A stretch of DNA of 64,000 bases, taken from positions 1 to 64,000 of the forward strand of contig NZ_JAGIKV010000017.1 in NCBI RefSeq assembly GCF_017874615.1, in the 5' to 3' direction. Each line of letters begins with the position of its first letter. Within the stretch, counting starts at the first letter, position 1. The notes under the pieces are model-generated. The model ran no database searches. It had not been told where the DNA came from and worked only from the letters and a program-made list of their open reading frames with translations. The stretch is from Paenibacillus xylanexedens (GTDB taxonomy: Bacteria > Bacillota > Bacilli > Paenibacillales > Paenibacillaceae). Below are positions 8,805-17,284 of the stretch, piece by piece. Position numbers and translations under genes: made by a program.

Positions 8805-9383
8805 CTGAAAAACCTGTTGATCACCGGTTACCGGGCACATGAATTGCAGATTTTTGGACAGAAACATGAAGGTATTCCTTTTATCAAAAAAGCCATCTCC
8901 TCCCGTCTCACTCCCCTTGTCGAGGATGGTCTGGAATGGGTGCTGACCCCGGGACAGTACGGTGTGGACCTGTGGGCCTGCGAAGTGGTGATTGATCTGA
9001 AGAAGACGTATCCACATCTGAAACTGTCGATCATCACCGCCTTTCAGAACCCGGAGGAGCAATGGAAAGAAGACAAGCAGGAGTATTACCGTTCCATCCT
9101 CTCGGGTGTGGACTATTACGGTGCGATTAGCAATCAACCTTATATCGGGCCGTGGCAGTTCACTGCACGGGATGACCTGTTGCTGCGTAAAAGCGACGGT
9201 CTTCTGCTCGTCTATGACGAAGATGCTGGAGAAGGCAGTCCCCGTTTTGTGAAGGAAAAAGCCGTGAAGAAACAGCAGAACGAGGACTATACAATCATCA
9301 GTGTCACTTCGGAGGATATCCAATCAGTAGCTGAGGATGAGCGCATGAATGATATTGCAGATTTCGACGATTCTTCATTCTGA
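8805..9383 (+). CDS. YpsA-like SLOG-fold protein (DUF1273)
   Basis: About 192 residues, resembling B. subtilis YpsA/GpsB-linked DUF1273 proteins of the SLOG/Rossmann nucleotide-binding superfamily. Features are LLITGYRAHEL at the N-terminus, EWVLTPGQYGVDLWA, and LLVYDEDAGEGSPRF towards the C-terminus. The family signature K-N-L-L-I-T-G-Y-R requires starting at CTG 8805, which has AAAGGAGG eight bases upstream. A TTG at 8817 would remove the first strand and is spaced too far. The acidic C-terminus (DIADFDDSSF) is typical. In B. subtilis YpsA affects cell division; the role here is inferred. Confidence 0.82.
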   Translation: MKNLLITGYRAHELQIFGQKHEGIPFIKKAISSRLTPLVEDGLEWVLTPGQYGVDLWACEVVIDLKKTYPHLKLSIITAFQNPEEQWKEDKQEYYRSILSGVDYYGAISNQPYIGPWQFTARDDLLLRKSDGLLLVYDEDAGEGSPRFVKEKAVKKQQNEDYTIISVTSEDIQSVAEDERMNDIADFDDSSF

Positions 9384-9540
9384 AAAAATGTAGATCATCT
9401 GAAGTCCATTCATGCATAGCTGTCATCAGAGGGGAATCGTATTTTGAATGACGTACATATGTTTTTTTTCGAGGCAGGTTGGGTATAAGTAGTATTATAA
9501 CTGCGATGATATGTCGTATGGGATAAGGGGAACTGCAGCC

Positions 9541-10356
9541 ATGACAATTACGCCAGAGCAGCGCATTCAACTGCATGGATTCAACAACCTGACCAAGTCG
9601 CTCAGCTTTAATATGTACGATATCTGTTATACCAAAACCAAAGATGAACGCGAAGCTTACATTGAATATATTGATGAACAGTATAACGCCGACCGGTTGA
9701 GTAAAATTCTGAACAACGTCTCCGATATCATCGGAGCCCACGTTCTTAATGTTGCGCAGCAGGATTACGTGCCTCAAGGTGCGAGTGTGACGATGCTTGT
9801 CTCCGAAGGTCCAATCGTGGAGATCCCCGAAGAATCACTCGATGAATCTCCCGGCCCTCTGCCCGATAACGTTGTCATGCAGCTGGATAAAAGCCATATC
9901 ACTGTGCACACCTACCCTGAATTTCATCCTAGTGAAGGTATCAGTACCTTCCGTGCGGACATTGATGTCTCCACCTGTGGTGAGATCTCACCGCTTAAGG
10001 CGCTGAATTATCTGATCCACTCATTTGATACGGACATTATGACGATGGATTACAGGGTGCGTGGTTTTACGCGGGATACGAGCGGACGCAAGCTGTTCAT
10101 TGACCATGAGATTGGCTCGATTCAGAATTATATTCCGGATGAGATCAAGAGCAGCTTTGACATGATTGACGTGAACGTCTATCAGGAGAATATTTTTCAC
10201 ACCAAATGTAAACTGAGGGAATTTGATCTCGACAATTATCTGTTTGGGTACACCAAGGATAAGCTCAGCAAAAAGGAACAACAGGAGATTACGGAGTGGC
10301 TGAAGCTGGAGATGGACGAGATCTATTACGGCAAAAATATTAATCGTCCCTCTTAA
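9541..10356 (+). CDS. speD: S-adenosylmethionine decarboxylase proenzyme
   Basis: Makes decarboxylated SAM, the aminopropyl donor for spermidine. The 271-residue length, LHGFNNLTKSLSFNMYDICY at the N-terminus and the large C-terminal domain fit the class 1A (E. coli-type) proenzyme rather than the short Bacillus/Thermotoga form. Self-cleavage should occur at the serine of LDKSHITVHTYPE, producing the pyruvoyl group. FRADIDVSTCGEISPLKALN holds the conserved catalytic Cys region. ATG 9541 is preferred because AAGGGG lies ten bases upstream; an upstream in-frame ATG at 9511 lacks a site. No spermidine synthase gene is nearby. Confidence 0.9.
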   Translation: MTITPEQRIQLHGFNNLTKSLSFNMYDICYTKTKDEREAYIEYIDEQYNADRLSKILNNVSDIIGAHVLNVAQQDYVPQGASVTMLVSEGPIVEIPEESLDESPGPLPDNVVMQLDKSHITVHTYPEFHPSEGISTFRADIDVSTCGEISPLKALNYLIHSFDTDIMTMDYRVRGFTRDTSGRKLFIDHEIGSIQNYIPDEIKSSFDMIDVNVYQENIFHTKCKLREFDLDNYLFGYTKDKLSKKEQQEITEWLKLEMDEIYYGKNINRPS

Positions 10357-10469
10357 AGAGGTTGTTCAACGCTGATCCATTAGGGCAAAATCTAAGACAT
10401 GATTTCATGAAGGCAGGGTTCTTCTATTCAGGAGACCTCCGGCATGTGCTTGTCTTTTTCTTTGTTTTG

Positions 10470-10499
10470 TTGACAGTGTGCAACTTTATTTCTTATTAT
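10470..10499 (+). promoter_or_regulatory. Sigma-A-type promoter of the orphan flgB
   Basis: TTGACA at 10470-10475 and TATTAT at 10494-10499 are separated by 18 bases, about 40 bases before the GTG start of the flagellar rod gene. Confidence 0.6.
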
Positions 10500-10539
10500 A
10501 GAAGTAACTGTACAATCTACAGTGAAGGAGACTGAGCCC

Positions 10540-10950
10540 GTGATCGAAACGAATACGACAAGACGTAACGAATCACTGTTACAAGCGCTTACTGCACAAC
10601 ACAATGCCATTACCAACAACATAGCCAATGCAGACACGCCCAACTACAAAAAGAAAACGGTAGAGTTTCAGGAAGAGTTGAGACGTATCGTTGAAAATGG
10701 CAAAACAGATCAGCTCACCATGAAGCGGACTCATGACAAACACTTTCCTATCAGTGATCCCAATTCTTCCATCGTACAGTACCGAATTGTCGAGAACAAC
10801 GAAACAGCCATGAACAATAACAACAATAACGTTGACATTGACAAGGAAATGGCGAATCTTTCGGAGAATCAGCTCATGTATAACTACATGGTTGATCGGG
10901 TCAGTGGACATTACAAAAAAATGAAGAATTTATTGAATGATCTGAAATAA
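10540..10950 (+). CDS. flgB: Flagellar basal-body rod protein FlgB-like, orphan
   Basis: A 136-residue rod protein. The N-terminal signature is ALTAQHNAITNNIANADTPNYKKK, and the C-terminal helix is NLSENQLMYNYMVDRVSGHYKKMKNLL. Both match FlgB-type proximal rod subunits exported by the flagellar type III apparatus. An Asn run (about 95-102) lies in the middle. The start is GTG 10540 with AAGGAG nine bases upstream. It is a single-gene unit with its own sigma-A-type promoter and a terminator right after it. In bacilli flgB normally heads the large fla/che operon, so this is an isolated copy or paralogue. Whether it is used in the motor is unknown. Confidence 0.82.
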   Translation: MIETNTTRRNESLLQALTAQHNAITNNIANADTPNYKKKTVEFQEELRRIVENGKTDQLTMKRTHDKHFPISDPNSSIVQYRIVENNETAMNNNNNNVDIDKEMANLSENQLMYNYMVDRVSGHYKKMKNLLNDLK

Positions 10951-10960
10951 TGAATGTACA

Positions 10961-10987
10961 AGCAGCCCGAAACGGCTGCTTTTTTTT
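10961..10987 (+). terminator. Rho-independent terminator after flgB
   Basis: AGCAGCC pairs with GGCTGCT around a six-base loop and is followed by seven T. Confidence 0.9.
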
Positions 10988-11100
10988 ATGATCTTTTTCC
11001 CTGAGTGTAGCTCGTTTGGTGCCATTTTTCGGTATCCTCTCCTGTTCGTAGTATAATGGGAAGAAACGAATGATTTCATATCGTATAAAAGAGGTGCAAC

Positions 11101-12201
11101 ATGTCTCCACGTCATTTAATTGGTTTTCTAGGTTCCAAAGTCAGATTAGCGGCCCCATGCCCGGAAGATTGCATGCGTCTCTCCCGCTTCACAGACGATT
11201 ATGAATATTTACGCAACATGGATACCGATATCGCGATCCCGTTAACGCCGGATGAAACAGGGTCCTCCTCTGTCCGCCGAGACAACGGATTTGAATTTGC
11301 ATTACGTACACTGGAGGGTAACCGATTCATTGGTTTCACAGCCCTCTACCGAATTGAATGGAACAATCGGTCTGCTCGTCTGGCTATTGGCATCGGCGAA
11401 GAGAATGATCGGGGTAAAGGATACGGCAGTGATGCCCTTACCCTGATCCTTCGGTATGGATTCCACGAATTGAACCTGAACCGGATTGCGCTCGAAGTCA
11501 TCGAATACAATGAAGCTGCTAGACGCGCGTACCTAAAAGCCGGATTCCGGGAAGAGGGTCGCCAGCGTTCTGCAGTTTTGCGGGATGGCATGCATTATGA
11601 CCTGATCTCAATGAGTATTCTTGCCGAAGAATGGTCGGCGCAGTCTGGGCTTCCATTGTCATTCCAATCTACTCACACTCCTCAATCTGGGGATATGGTA
11701 GCCGGTGGTTTTTCACAACGTAATGGGAACGAACAAGCTGCGCTGTCCCTGTCGGAATTAAGTTCTGTTCCAAAAGGTGAATCTGAAATTTCACCTCGCA
11801 TCGGCGTAGGTGCGGTCATCCTGAATGAACGGGGCGAAGTGCTTCTCGCTTGGCGGAATCGTCAGCCTGAGCAGCACACTTGGAGTATTCCCGGCGGGAA
11901 AGTAGATCCCTATGAATCATTGGAAACTGCCGTCATCCGTGAAATCAAGGAGGAAGTGAATCTGGATATCGCTATCGACAGTCTGCTCTGCACGGCGGAG
12001 ACGATCCAGCCACAACAGAAGGAACATTGGATATCCGTGCTCTATTCCACCAAGGTGATTGGCGGTCATGCTCGTAATCTGGAAGAAGGCGGAGCCATCG
12101 GTGAGATCGGCTGGTTCCCATTGAATGATCTGCCCTCTCCACTCGCCTGCTTTGCGGTACCGGGGCTGGAAGCTGTGAAGAAGATGTATAACCAGAATTA
12201 A
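11101..12201 (+). CDS. GNAT acetyltransferase fused to a Nudix hydrolase
   Basis: A 366-residue two-domain protein. Residues 1-175 are a RimJ/RimL-like N-acetyltransferase with the acetyl-CoA loop RGKGYG at 104-109 and NEAARRAYLKAGF. Residues 176-228 are a Ser/Gln-rich linker. Residues 229-366 are a Nudix domain with the box at 265-288 (GGKVDP..E..AVIREIKEEVNL); the usual Gly near the box end is Asn. No stop or frameshift separates the halves, and a single ATG follows AAGAGGTG. The AraC-type gene begins 18 bases after the stop. The substrates of either domain are unknown. The fusion suggests linked acetylation and nucleotide or CoA-derivative hydrolysis. Confidence 0.87.
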   Translation: MSPRHLIGFLGSKVRLAAPCPEDCMRLSRFTDDYEYLRNMDTDIAIPLTPDETGSSSVRRDNGFEFALRTLEGNRFIGFTALYRIEWNNRSARLAIGIGEENDRGKGYGSDALTLILRYGFHELNLNRIALEVIEYNEAARRAYLKAGFREEGRQRSAVLRDGMHYDLISMSILAEEWSAQSGLPLSFQSTHTPQSGDMVAGGFSQRNGNEQAALSLSELSSVPKGESEISPRIGVGAVILNERGEVLLAWRNRQPEQHTWSIPGGKVDPYESLETAVIREIKEEVNLDIAIDSLLCTAETIQPQQKEHWISVLYSTKVIGGHARNLEEGGAIGEIGWFPLNDLPSPLACFAVPGLEAVKKMYNQN

Positions 12202-12219
12202 GCTTGGAGGTGCTTGCAA

Positions 12220-13083
12220 GTGTTGGAGATTCCTCTTCCTCGACCTGTACCCTTCATTCTGCATGAATCGAGTTCTCAATTCGATTGGAAAGGCAGCGGC
12301 TCGCTATCACTGAAAACATTCCGTAACGGAAAAACGCTCTATGAAGCGGGACGCGGTCACTTCGCAGTCAATAATGAGAACTATCTGCTTCTGAATGAGG
12401 GCCAGGAATATAGTCTTCACATTGATTCACCTACTCCAGTTGAATCCTTCTGTATCTTCTTCCCTCCCGGTTATGTGGAAGAGATCGGTCGGAATCTAAT
12501 TACCAGTGATCTTCGGCTACTTGATGAGCCGTATAGTTATTCACCCTCAAGCAAGATGGAATGGGTAGAACGTACATACGCGATGGATAATCGGCTTGGC
12601 GCAGCCCTGAATCATTTGCGTAATTTCTACAGTCAAGACAGGCTGGATTCCTGGGCAATAGCGGAGCAGCTTCATCAGCTTGCTGTTCACATGCTGGATC
12701 TACACCGTAACGTTCAGCAAGAGATCAACGAACTGGATATGATCAGACGTTCAACCCGAGAAGAGTTGTACCGAAGAGTCTATATCGGGCATGAGTATAT
12801 CTCCGCCTATTATGATCAGCCGTTAACGCTAGAACAGACAGCATCGGCTGCACAACTATCCGTGAATCATTTTCTACGCAGTTATAAAAAGTTGTTTGGT
12901 ACTTCACCCCATCGTTATCTGACTGAATGTAGACTATTGGCTGCGAAGCGGCTTTTGCTATATTCGGACAGGTCTGTCACCACTATCTGTTATGAAGTGG
13001 GCTTCGAAAGCCTCGGTTCGTTCAGTTCATTATTCACTAGACGCTTCCATAGCTCTCCTTCCCAGCTGCGGGCAAAAAGGTGA
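12220..13083 (+). CDS. AraC family transcriptional regulator
   Basis: About 288 residues. The N-terminal half (1-165) is a cupin-like sensing region (GRGHFAVNNENYLLLNEGQEYSLHID). The C-terminal 100 residues carry the double helix-turn-helix of AraC/XylS proteins (LTLEQTASAAQLSVNHFLRS; SVTTICYEVGFESLGSFSSLF). I choose GTG 12220 because GGAGG ends nine bases upstream; a TTG at 12214 is too close. It sits directly after the acetyltransferase-Nudix gene and is probably co-transcribed. The effector and targets are not visible in the window. Confidence 0.88.
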   Translation: MLEIPLPRPVPFILHESSSQFDWKGSGSLSLKTFRNGKTLYEAGRGHFAVNNENYLLLNEGQEYSLHIDSPTPVESFCIFFPPGYVEEIGRNLITSDLRLLDEPYSYSPSSKMEWVERTYAMDNRLGAALNHLRNFYSQDRLDSWAIAEQLHQLAVHMLDLHRNVQQEINELDMIRRSTREELYRRVYIGHEYISAYYDQPLTLEQTASAAQLSVNHFLRSYKKLFGTSPHRYLTECRLLAAKRLLLYSDRSVTTICYEVGFESLGSFSSLFTRRFHSSPSQLRAKR

Positions 13084-13152
13084 TTATGAAGAAGAACCTC
13101 TGAAGAGGAACATCTATAATTACATTATCTCATCAGATGGAGGTATTCCTTT

Positions 13153-13680
13153 ATGAATCATGCAGAACAGATTAATCAATTATTTCAGGCTGCACAGTCT
13201 GGAGATTTGGCCAACCTGCAATTATTGCTCGCTTCTCACCCGGAACTCACCAATACTGAAAATCAGGATGGGTTAACCCCGCTGGGATATGCCTCTCATT
13301 ATGGACAAGCAGGAGCAGTTCGTCTTCTTCTGGAGCATGGAGCGGATATTAACGCCCTTTCTCATTCCAAGATTTCCTTTATCCCTTCCAATACTGCACT
13401 GCATGCCGCACTTGCCGGAGAACGTTCGTCAGAAGTTATCCAACTTTTACTCGAATATGGGGCATCCACAAGTATTCTGGACAGCGATGGACAATATGCG
13501 TTGCACTCCGCAGCATTTCATACGGATCAGATCGAACTTATCGAGATGTTACTTCAGCATGGAGCTGATCCAAACGTGCTAAATTCAGCGGGCCAGACCG
13601 CACTGGATATTTCACTTGAACGTGGTAACACGTCTACAGCTTCATGTCTGCGAGCAGCAGTTACAGCGCATCAGCAATAA
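13153..13680 (+). CDS. Ankyrin-repeat protein
   Basis: A 175-residue soluble protein made almost entirely of about four to five ankyrin repeats, for example DGLTPLGYASHYGQAGAVRLL, NTALHAALAGE, DGQYALHSAAFHTDQIELIEMLL and GQTALDISLERGN. No signal peptide is present. Such proteins mediate protein-protein contacts. An RBS ATGGAGG lies upstream of the ATG. It follows the AraC-type gene by 69 bases. The partner is unknown. Confidence 0.9.
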   Translation: MNHAEQINQLFQAAQSGDLANLQLLLASHPELTNTENQDGLTPLGYASHYGQAGAVRLLLEHGADINALSHSKISFIPSNTALHAALAGERSSEVIQLLLEYGASTSILDSDGQYALHSAAFHTDQIELIEMLLQHGADPNVLNSAGQTALDISLERGNTSTASCLRAAVTAHQQ

Positions 13681-13706
13681 TGATTAGATAACGTGAGTAA
13701 TACGCG

Positions 13707-13758
13707 AATAACCGTCAGGACTCTTTTTGGAGTACAAAGAGAAGGTCTGACGGTTATT
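13707..13758 (+). terminator. Long hairpin terminator after the ankyrin gene
   Basis: AATAACCGTCAG (13707-13718) pairs with CTGACGGTTATT (13747-13758), flanking a 28-base interior. A short T-containing tail follows, so termination is likely but not certain. Confidence 0.6.
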
Positions 13759-13762
13759 TGTT

Positions 13763-13808
13763 GTCCTCTACGTTCTCGTATACATACGTAGTTCAACTAT
13801 TATAGAAA
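13763..13808 (-). repeat. Truncated end of the structured repeat (family 1, copy E)
   Basis: Read on the minus strand, about 46 bases match the outer end of copy B: TTTCTATA, then TTGAACTACRTAT, then ACGAGAACGTAGAGGACA. The match stops abruptly at the hairpin that follows the ankyrin gene. Confidence 0.8.
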
Positions 13809-13840
13809 TCAGGTACATACATATTTTTCTAAGAAAATAA

Positions 13841-13865
13841 GAACCGTTTGACGCCTTACACGGTC
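13841..13865 (+). promoter_or_regulatory. Candidate ECF-type promoter of the sigma factor gene
   Basis: GAACC at 13841-13845 and CGGTC at 13861-13865, 15 bases apart, resemble the GAAC/CGTC form of self-regulated ECF sigma promoters. They lie about 35 bases before the start codon. Confidence 0.4.
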
Positions 13866-13899
13866 TAATATTCAACATATCCATGAAAGGAGGAGCCAT

Positions 13900-14415
13900 G
13901 TGACCCCTATTCAGCTCACCATCGCCGCACAAAAAGGGGATGCCGAGGCTTTTGCAGCCTTAATGGAATTACATCAGAGCCAACTGTACCGTATCGCCTA
14001 TGCCTACCTGCATAACGAAGGTGATGCGCTCGAAGCGATTCAGGAATCAACGTTCAGGGCATTCCGTAAACTCAAAAAATTAAAAGAACCATCCTACTTC
14101 GGCACTTGGCTCATCCGCATTCTGCTCAACTACTGTGCGGACGAACGCAAACGCAAAAGTCGGTTCAGTCCCGTCACCGAGATTCATGAATCCAGCAGCT
14201 GGGATCGTCCTGCGGACCCCGATCTTGCCGCCGCTGTATCCACCCTTGACCGGGATTGCAAACAGATTATTATTCTGAGTTATTTCGAAGGTTTCTCCTT
14301 AACTGAAGTTGCCGATATTCTCGAAATCCCGACCGGAACCGTAAAATCCCGATTACATCGGGCACTCGGACAGCTCCGTGATCAACTTGAAACGAAGGGA
14401 GATGTATCCTCATGA
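13900..14415 (+). CDS. ECF-type RNA polymerase sigma factor (SigV/SigW-like)
   Basis: A 171-residue sigma-70 family protein with region 2 at about 20-90 (LYRIAYAYLHNEGDALEAIQES, then TWLIRILLNYCADERKR) and region 4 at about 110-165 (DRDCKQIIILSYFEGFSLTE, then IPTGTVKSRLHRAL). Regions 1 and 3 are absent, as in ECF factors. The start is GTG 13900 with AAAGGAGGAGCC before it. It overlaps the next gene by four bases (ATGA), so it is co-translated with its probable membrane anti-sigma factor. An ECF-like promoter upstream suggests self-regulation. The stimulus is unknown. Confidence 0.92.
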   Translation: MTPIQLTIAAQKGDAEAFAALMELHQSQLYRIAYAYLHNEGDALEAIQESTFRAFRKLKKLKEPSYFGTWLIRILLNYCADERKRKSRFSPVTEIHESSSWDRPADPDLAAAVSTLDRDCKQIIILSYFEGFSLTEVADILEIPTGTVKSRLHRALGQLRDQLETKGDVSS

Positions 14416-15749
14416 CGGATGAACAAAACTCATTCGACACATTGGAAGAACGTCTGAATGCTCGAAAGACGGAGTACGAAACAATGCCTGTGCCCGATTC
14501 CGCCGCCTATCAGGCTGTGCAGTCCGGAATCCGCCAGGCTGCCCGTAAGCGAAAGTCCCGGCTGCGCTGGTACATGAGTTCAATCTCGGCAGCGGCCCTC
14601 ATCCTGCTGTTTACCGGATGTATCCGTGTCTCTCCCGCTTTTGCATCCTTCGTGGAGCAATTGCCCGGAATGGAAGGCATTGTGAGCATGATTCGCCAGG
14701 ACAAAGGATTAATGATGGCGATTGATCAGTCCCTCTTACAGAAGGTCGGTGTCACCGACGAGCATGATGGTACTTCCTTGACCGTTGAAGGCATTATCAC
14801 AGACGAGTCACGTATGGTCATTTTTTACACGATGAAAGGCATGAAAGATCCCGAGAAATTCAACTATGACATTGATCTGCTCGATGAGAACGGTAAAGAT
14901 CTTCCAGTTGCGTTTACTCACGCTTATCCAACACCTTCACCAGACGAGAATGTGAATGAGAATATGATAGACGTGATCTTCACGGATGGAACCTCTCCTC
15001 CTGAAGAGCTGAGCGTCGTGTTTAAGGCCAGAGATACAACGCATGCAGAAAAGTGGAAAATAACGTTCCCGGTAGACAAGAATCTTACCAAAGGCATGAA
15101 AAAGGTCATTCCTGTGAATCAGACGTTAACGGTGGATGGACAGCGTATTGATGTGAAACAGGCTACTATGTATCCAACACGTCTTGTGCTTGATGTGAAT
15201 TTTGATCCTAAAAATACCAAGAAGGTATTTGGCCTCAGCGATCTTCAACTGGTTGATGAGCAAGGCCGCGCGTGGAGAACAGATACCTCAACCGGTGAGG
15301 ATGAACGTTCCATTTACTTCGAAAGCATGTACTTCTCCATACCGAAAAAGCTGACGTTACAGGGATCTGGCTTCTCCGGATTGGATAAAGATGAGTTGGA
15401 TCTTACCCTTGATCTGAAGTCACACCGGATTACAGGTGGACCACCTGGATTGAAGATGGTAGGCAGCAAGGTCGAAGGCAAAGATCTAATTATTGACTTC
15501 TCCGTTGCTGGCAGGATGGACGGTGGGTTCGTTCTAACTTTCAGGAAAGTTACAGACAGTACAGGGAAGTCATATGAAGTCCCTGGCTCCAGTTGGAGTA
15601 GTGGAGAGGGAACGGATGACAGTCATACGATTGTTTCTTCTACTATTGGAAATGGAGCCAAGTTAAAAGGTGAAGTGAAGATGAACATCTCCACCTATCC
15701 GATGAAAATCAAGTCACCATTCTCATTGGAGATTCCTGTGAATCCTTAA
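14412..15749 (+). CDS. Membrane anti-sigma-like protein (DUF4179 type)
   Basis: A 445-residue protein with a cytoplasmic N-terminus of about 55 residues, one transmembrane helix (about 57-77, SSISAAALILLFTGCI) and a large extracytoplasmic part. The region after the helix (PAFASFVEQLPGMEGIVSMIRQDKG) is typical of DUF4179 proteins, and the rest is beta-rich as in DUF5643. Such proteins sit next to ECF sigma genes and probably hold the sigma factor at the membrane until a wall or envelope signal is sensed. The ATG overlaps the sigma stop. The anti-sigma role is inferred from gene order. Confidence 0.8.
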   Translation: MTDEQNSFDTLEERLNARKTEYETMPVPDSAAYQAVQSGIRQAARKRKSRLRWYMSSISAAALILLFTGCIRVSPAFASFVEQLPGMEGIVSMIRQDKGLMMAIDQSLLQKVGVTDEHDGTSLTVEGIITDESRMVIFYTMKGMKDPEKFNYDIDLLDENGKDLPVAFTHAYPTPSPDENVNENMIDVIFTDGTSPPEELSVVFKARDTTHAEKWKITFPVDKNLTKGMKKVIPVNQTLTVDGQRIDVKQATMYPTRLVLDVNFDPKNTKKVFGLSDLQLVDEQGRAWRTDTSTGEDERSIYFESMYFSIPKKLTLQGSGFSGLDKDELDLTLDLKSHRITGGPPGLKMVGSKVEGKDLIIDFSVAGRMDGGFVLTFRKVTDSTGKSYEVPGSSWSSGEGTDDSHTIVSSTIGNGAKLKGEVKMNISTYPMKIKSPFSLEIPVNP

Positions 15750-15843
15750 TCTAAACTCAACAAGCTTTCAATAATCGGATTAATCTATATAATGGAAATA
15801 TTCATGAAGATGAGCAATGTTCACAGGAAAGGGTGTTTCCACA

Positions 15844-16887
15844 ATGAATAATCGTTCTATCCGTTATCCGCAACCCCTCGCGCAAGGGGACATGATCGGT
15901 GTGGCAGCCCCCTCCAGCGGTGTAGGCGAATCCCTGTACCATTATCTTGAGGAGAGCAAACGTAATATGGAGCGCCTTGGTTTTGACGTGCTGGAAAGCC
16001 CATCGCTCCGCCACAATATCAAATGTGTGAGTGCCTCCAAAGAGGAACGCGCCGAAGAGATGAATGAGTTTTTCCGCAATCCAAATATTCAAGCCATTAT
16101 CCCTCCATGGGGCGGGGAATTTCTGATGGATATCCTCCCCCTGTTGGATTGGGAAGCTTTGAAAACATTACCGCCCAAATGGGTCATGGGATATTCGGAT
16201 ATCAGTACGTTCCTCTTCGCCTATACCCTGATCACCGGAACAGCATCAGCACATGGCACCAACTATGTTGATCTAAGATCAAACGCCCTCGATCCCGTGA
16301 CTGCGCGCTGGATTGATGTGTTACAGACCAAATACGGCGGACAGATCACACAATCGTCTTCCACACATTATCAATCGGCATGGAAACCGGAATCTCCTGG
16401 ATTTAACCTGGATACACCTTCGCGCTGGAAACAGCTCGGCCACTCGGAAGATGCAGACACCGCTGTGTCGTTCTCCGGTCGGCTGATCGGTGGCTGTATG
16501 GATACGATCTCCAGTCTGATTGGTACGCCGTATGCACCCGTCCAATCGTATTTGGATCAGTACTGTGCAGACGAAGGAACGATCTGGTATCTGGAAAGCT
16601 GTGAGATGAATGCGGGGGATATCTACCGTCATCTGTGGCAGATGAAACAGGCTGGCTGGTTTGCAGGTGTGAAAGGCTTCATGTTCGGTCGACCTGCGGG
16701 TTATTCCGATACAGCGGATTTTAATTTCACCGATGCCCTATCCTCTGCACTTGGGGATTTGGATGTCCCTGTACTGTACGATGTGGATCTCGGCCATGTT
16801 CCACCCCAGCTCACCTTTGTGAATGGAGCATTGGGCAAAGTCGCCTATGAAAACGGACGCGGGAGCCTTGAGATGGCGTTTGTGTAA
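15844..16887 (+). CDS. S66-family LD-carboxypeptidase / MccF-like peptidase
   Basis: A 347-residue serine peptidase. The nucleophile serine lies in VMGYSD at about residue 109 of this start, the glutamate in WYLESCEMNAGD, and the histidine in DLGHVPPQ near the C-terminus, which together form the Ser-Glu-His triad of family S66. Members either trim murein tetrapeptides or inactivate microcin C-like toxins. The MccF-like length and sequence (GDMIGVAAPSSG, PPWGGEFLMD) fit the second group at least as well. ATG 15844 is preferred over an upstream in-frame start because GGAAAGGGTG lies ahead. It is cytoplasmic, with no signal peptide. Confidence 0.88.
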   Translation: MNNRSIRYPQPLAQGDMIGVAAPSSGVGESLYHYLEESKRNMERLGFDVLESPSLRHNIKCVSASKEERAEEMNEFFRNPNIQAIIPPWGGEFLMDILPLLDWEALKTLPPKWVMGYSDISTFLFAYTLITGTASAHGTNYVDLRSNALDPVTARWIDVLQTKYGGQITQSSSTHYQSAWKPESPGFNLDTPSRWKQLGHSEDADTAVSFSGRLIGGCMDTISSLIGTPYAPVQSYLDQYCADEGTIWYLESCEMNAGDIYRHLWQMKQAGWFAGVKGFMFGRPAGYSDTADFNFTDALSSALGDLDVPVLYDVDLGHVPPQLTFVNGALGKVAYENGRGSLEMAFV

Positions 16888-16951
16888 TCACCTTTTATAG
16901 GCAGATGCATACCTTGAAGTAAGAACTTATTTTGAGGAAGGGTTGTGCATC

Positions 16952-17257
16952 ATGTCTGAATCCACATCCACGCCATCCACGCGTGTCGTGTATCAAGCCA
17001 ATCAACCGACGCTTCAATCCGTGCAAAGTGTGCGGAATATGCTTCATCATACAGCCCGGCAGCATGTAGGCAAGAAGGTACAAGTCCAGAATATCGATGG
17101 GCAAGTGTGGGAAGGTGTCATCATCAGTGCAGACCGGGGGATTTTGTATCTCCAGGTTACCCCGATGCATGGATATCCTGAACCGCGCGCTTTGTTTGGA
17201 CCAACGATTTTGCCGCTTGTGCTGTATGAATTGTTGGTTATCACACTGTTGATGTAG
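16952..17257 (+). CDS. Small protein with Sm-like segment, unknown function
   Basis: A 101-residue protein. The N-terminus is Ser/Thr-rich, and the middle (VGKKVQVQNIDGQVWEGVII) followed by a short strand resembles the two beta strands of an Sm-like or small barrel fold. The C-terminus (TILPLVLYELLVITLLM) is hydrophobic enough for a membrane-associated helix. GAGGAAGGG lies upstream of the ATG. No catalytic residues are recognised. It stands alone between the peptidase gene and the ThrE-type genes and ends before a strong terminator. Confidence 0.65.
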   Translation: MSESTSTPSTRVVYQANQPTLQSVQSVRNMLHHTARQHVGKKVQVQNIDGQVWEGVIISADRGILYLQVTPMHGYPEPRALFGPTILPLVLYELLVITLLM

Positions 17258-17284
17258 TGGTATTGTACTGCTATATCCGAACCT

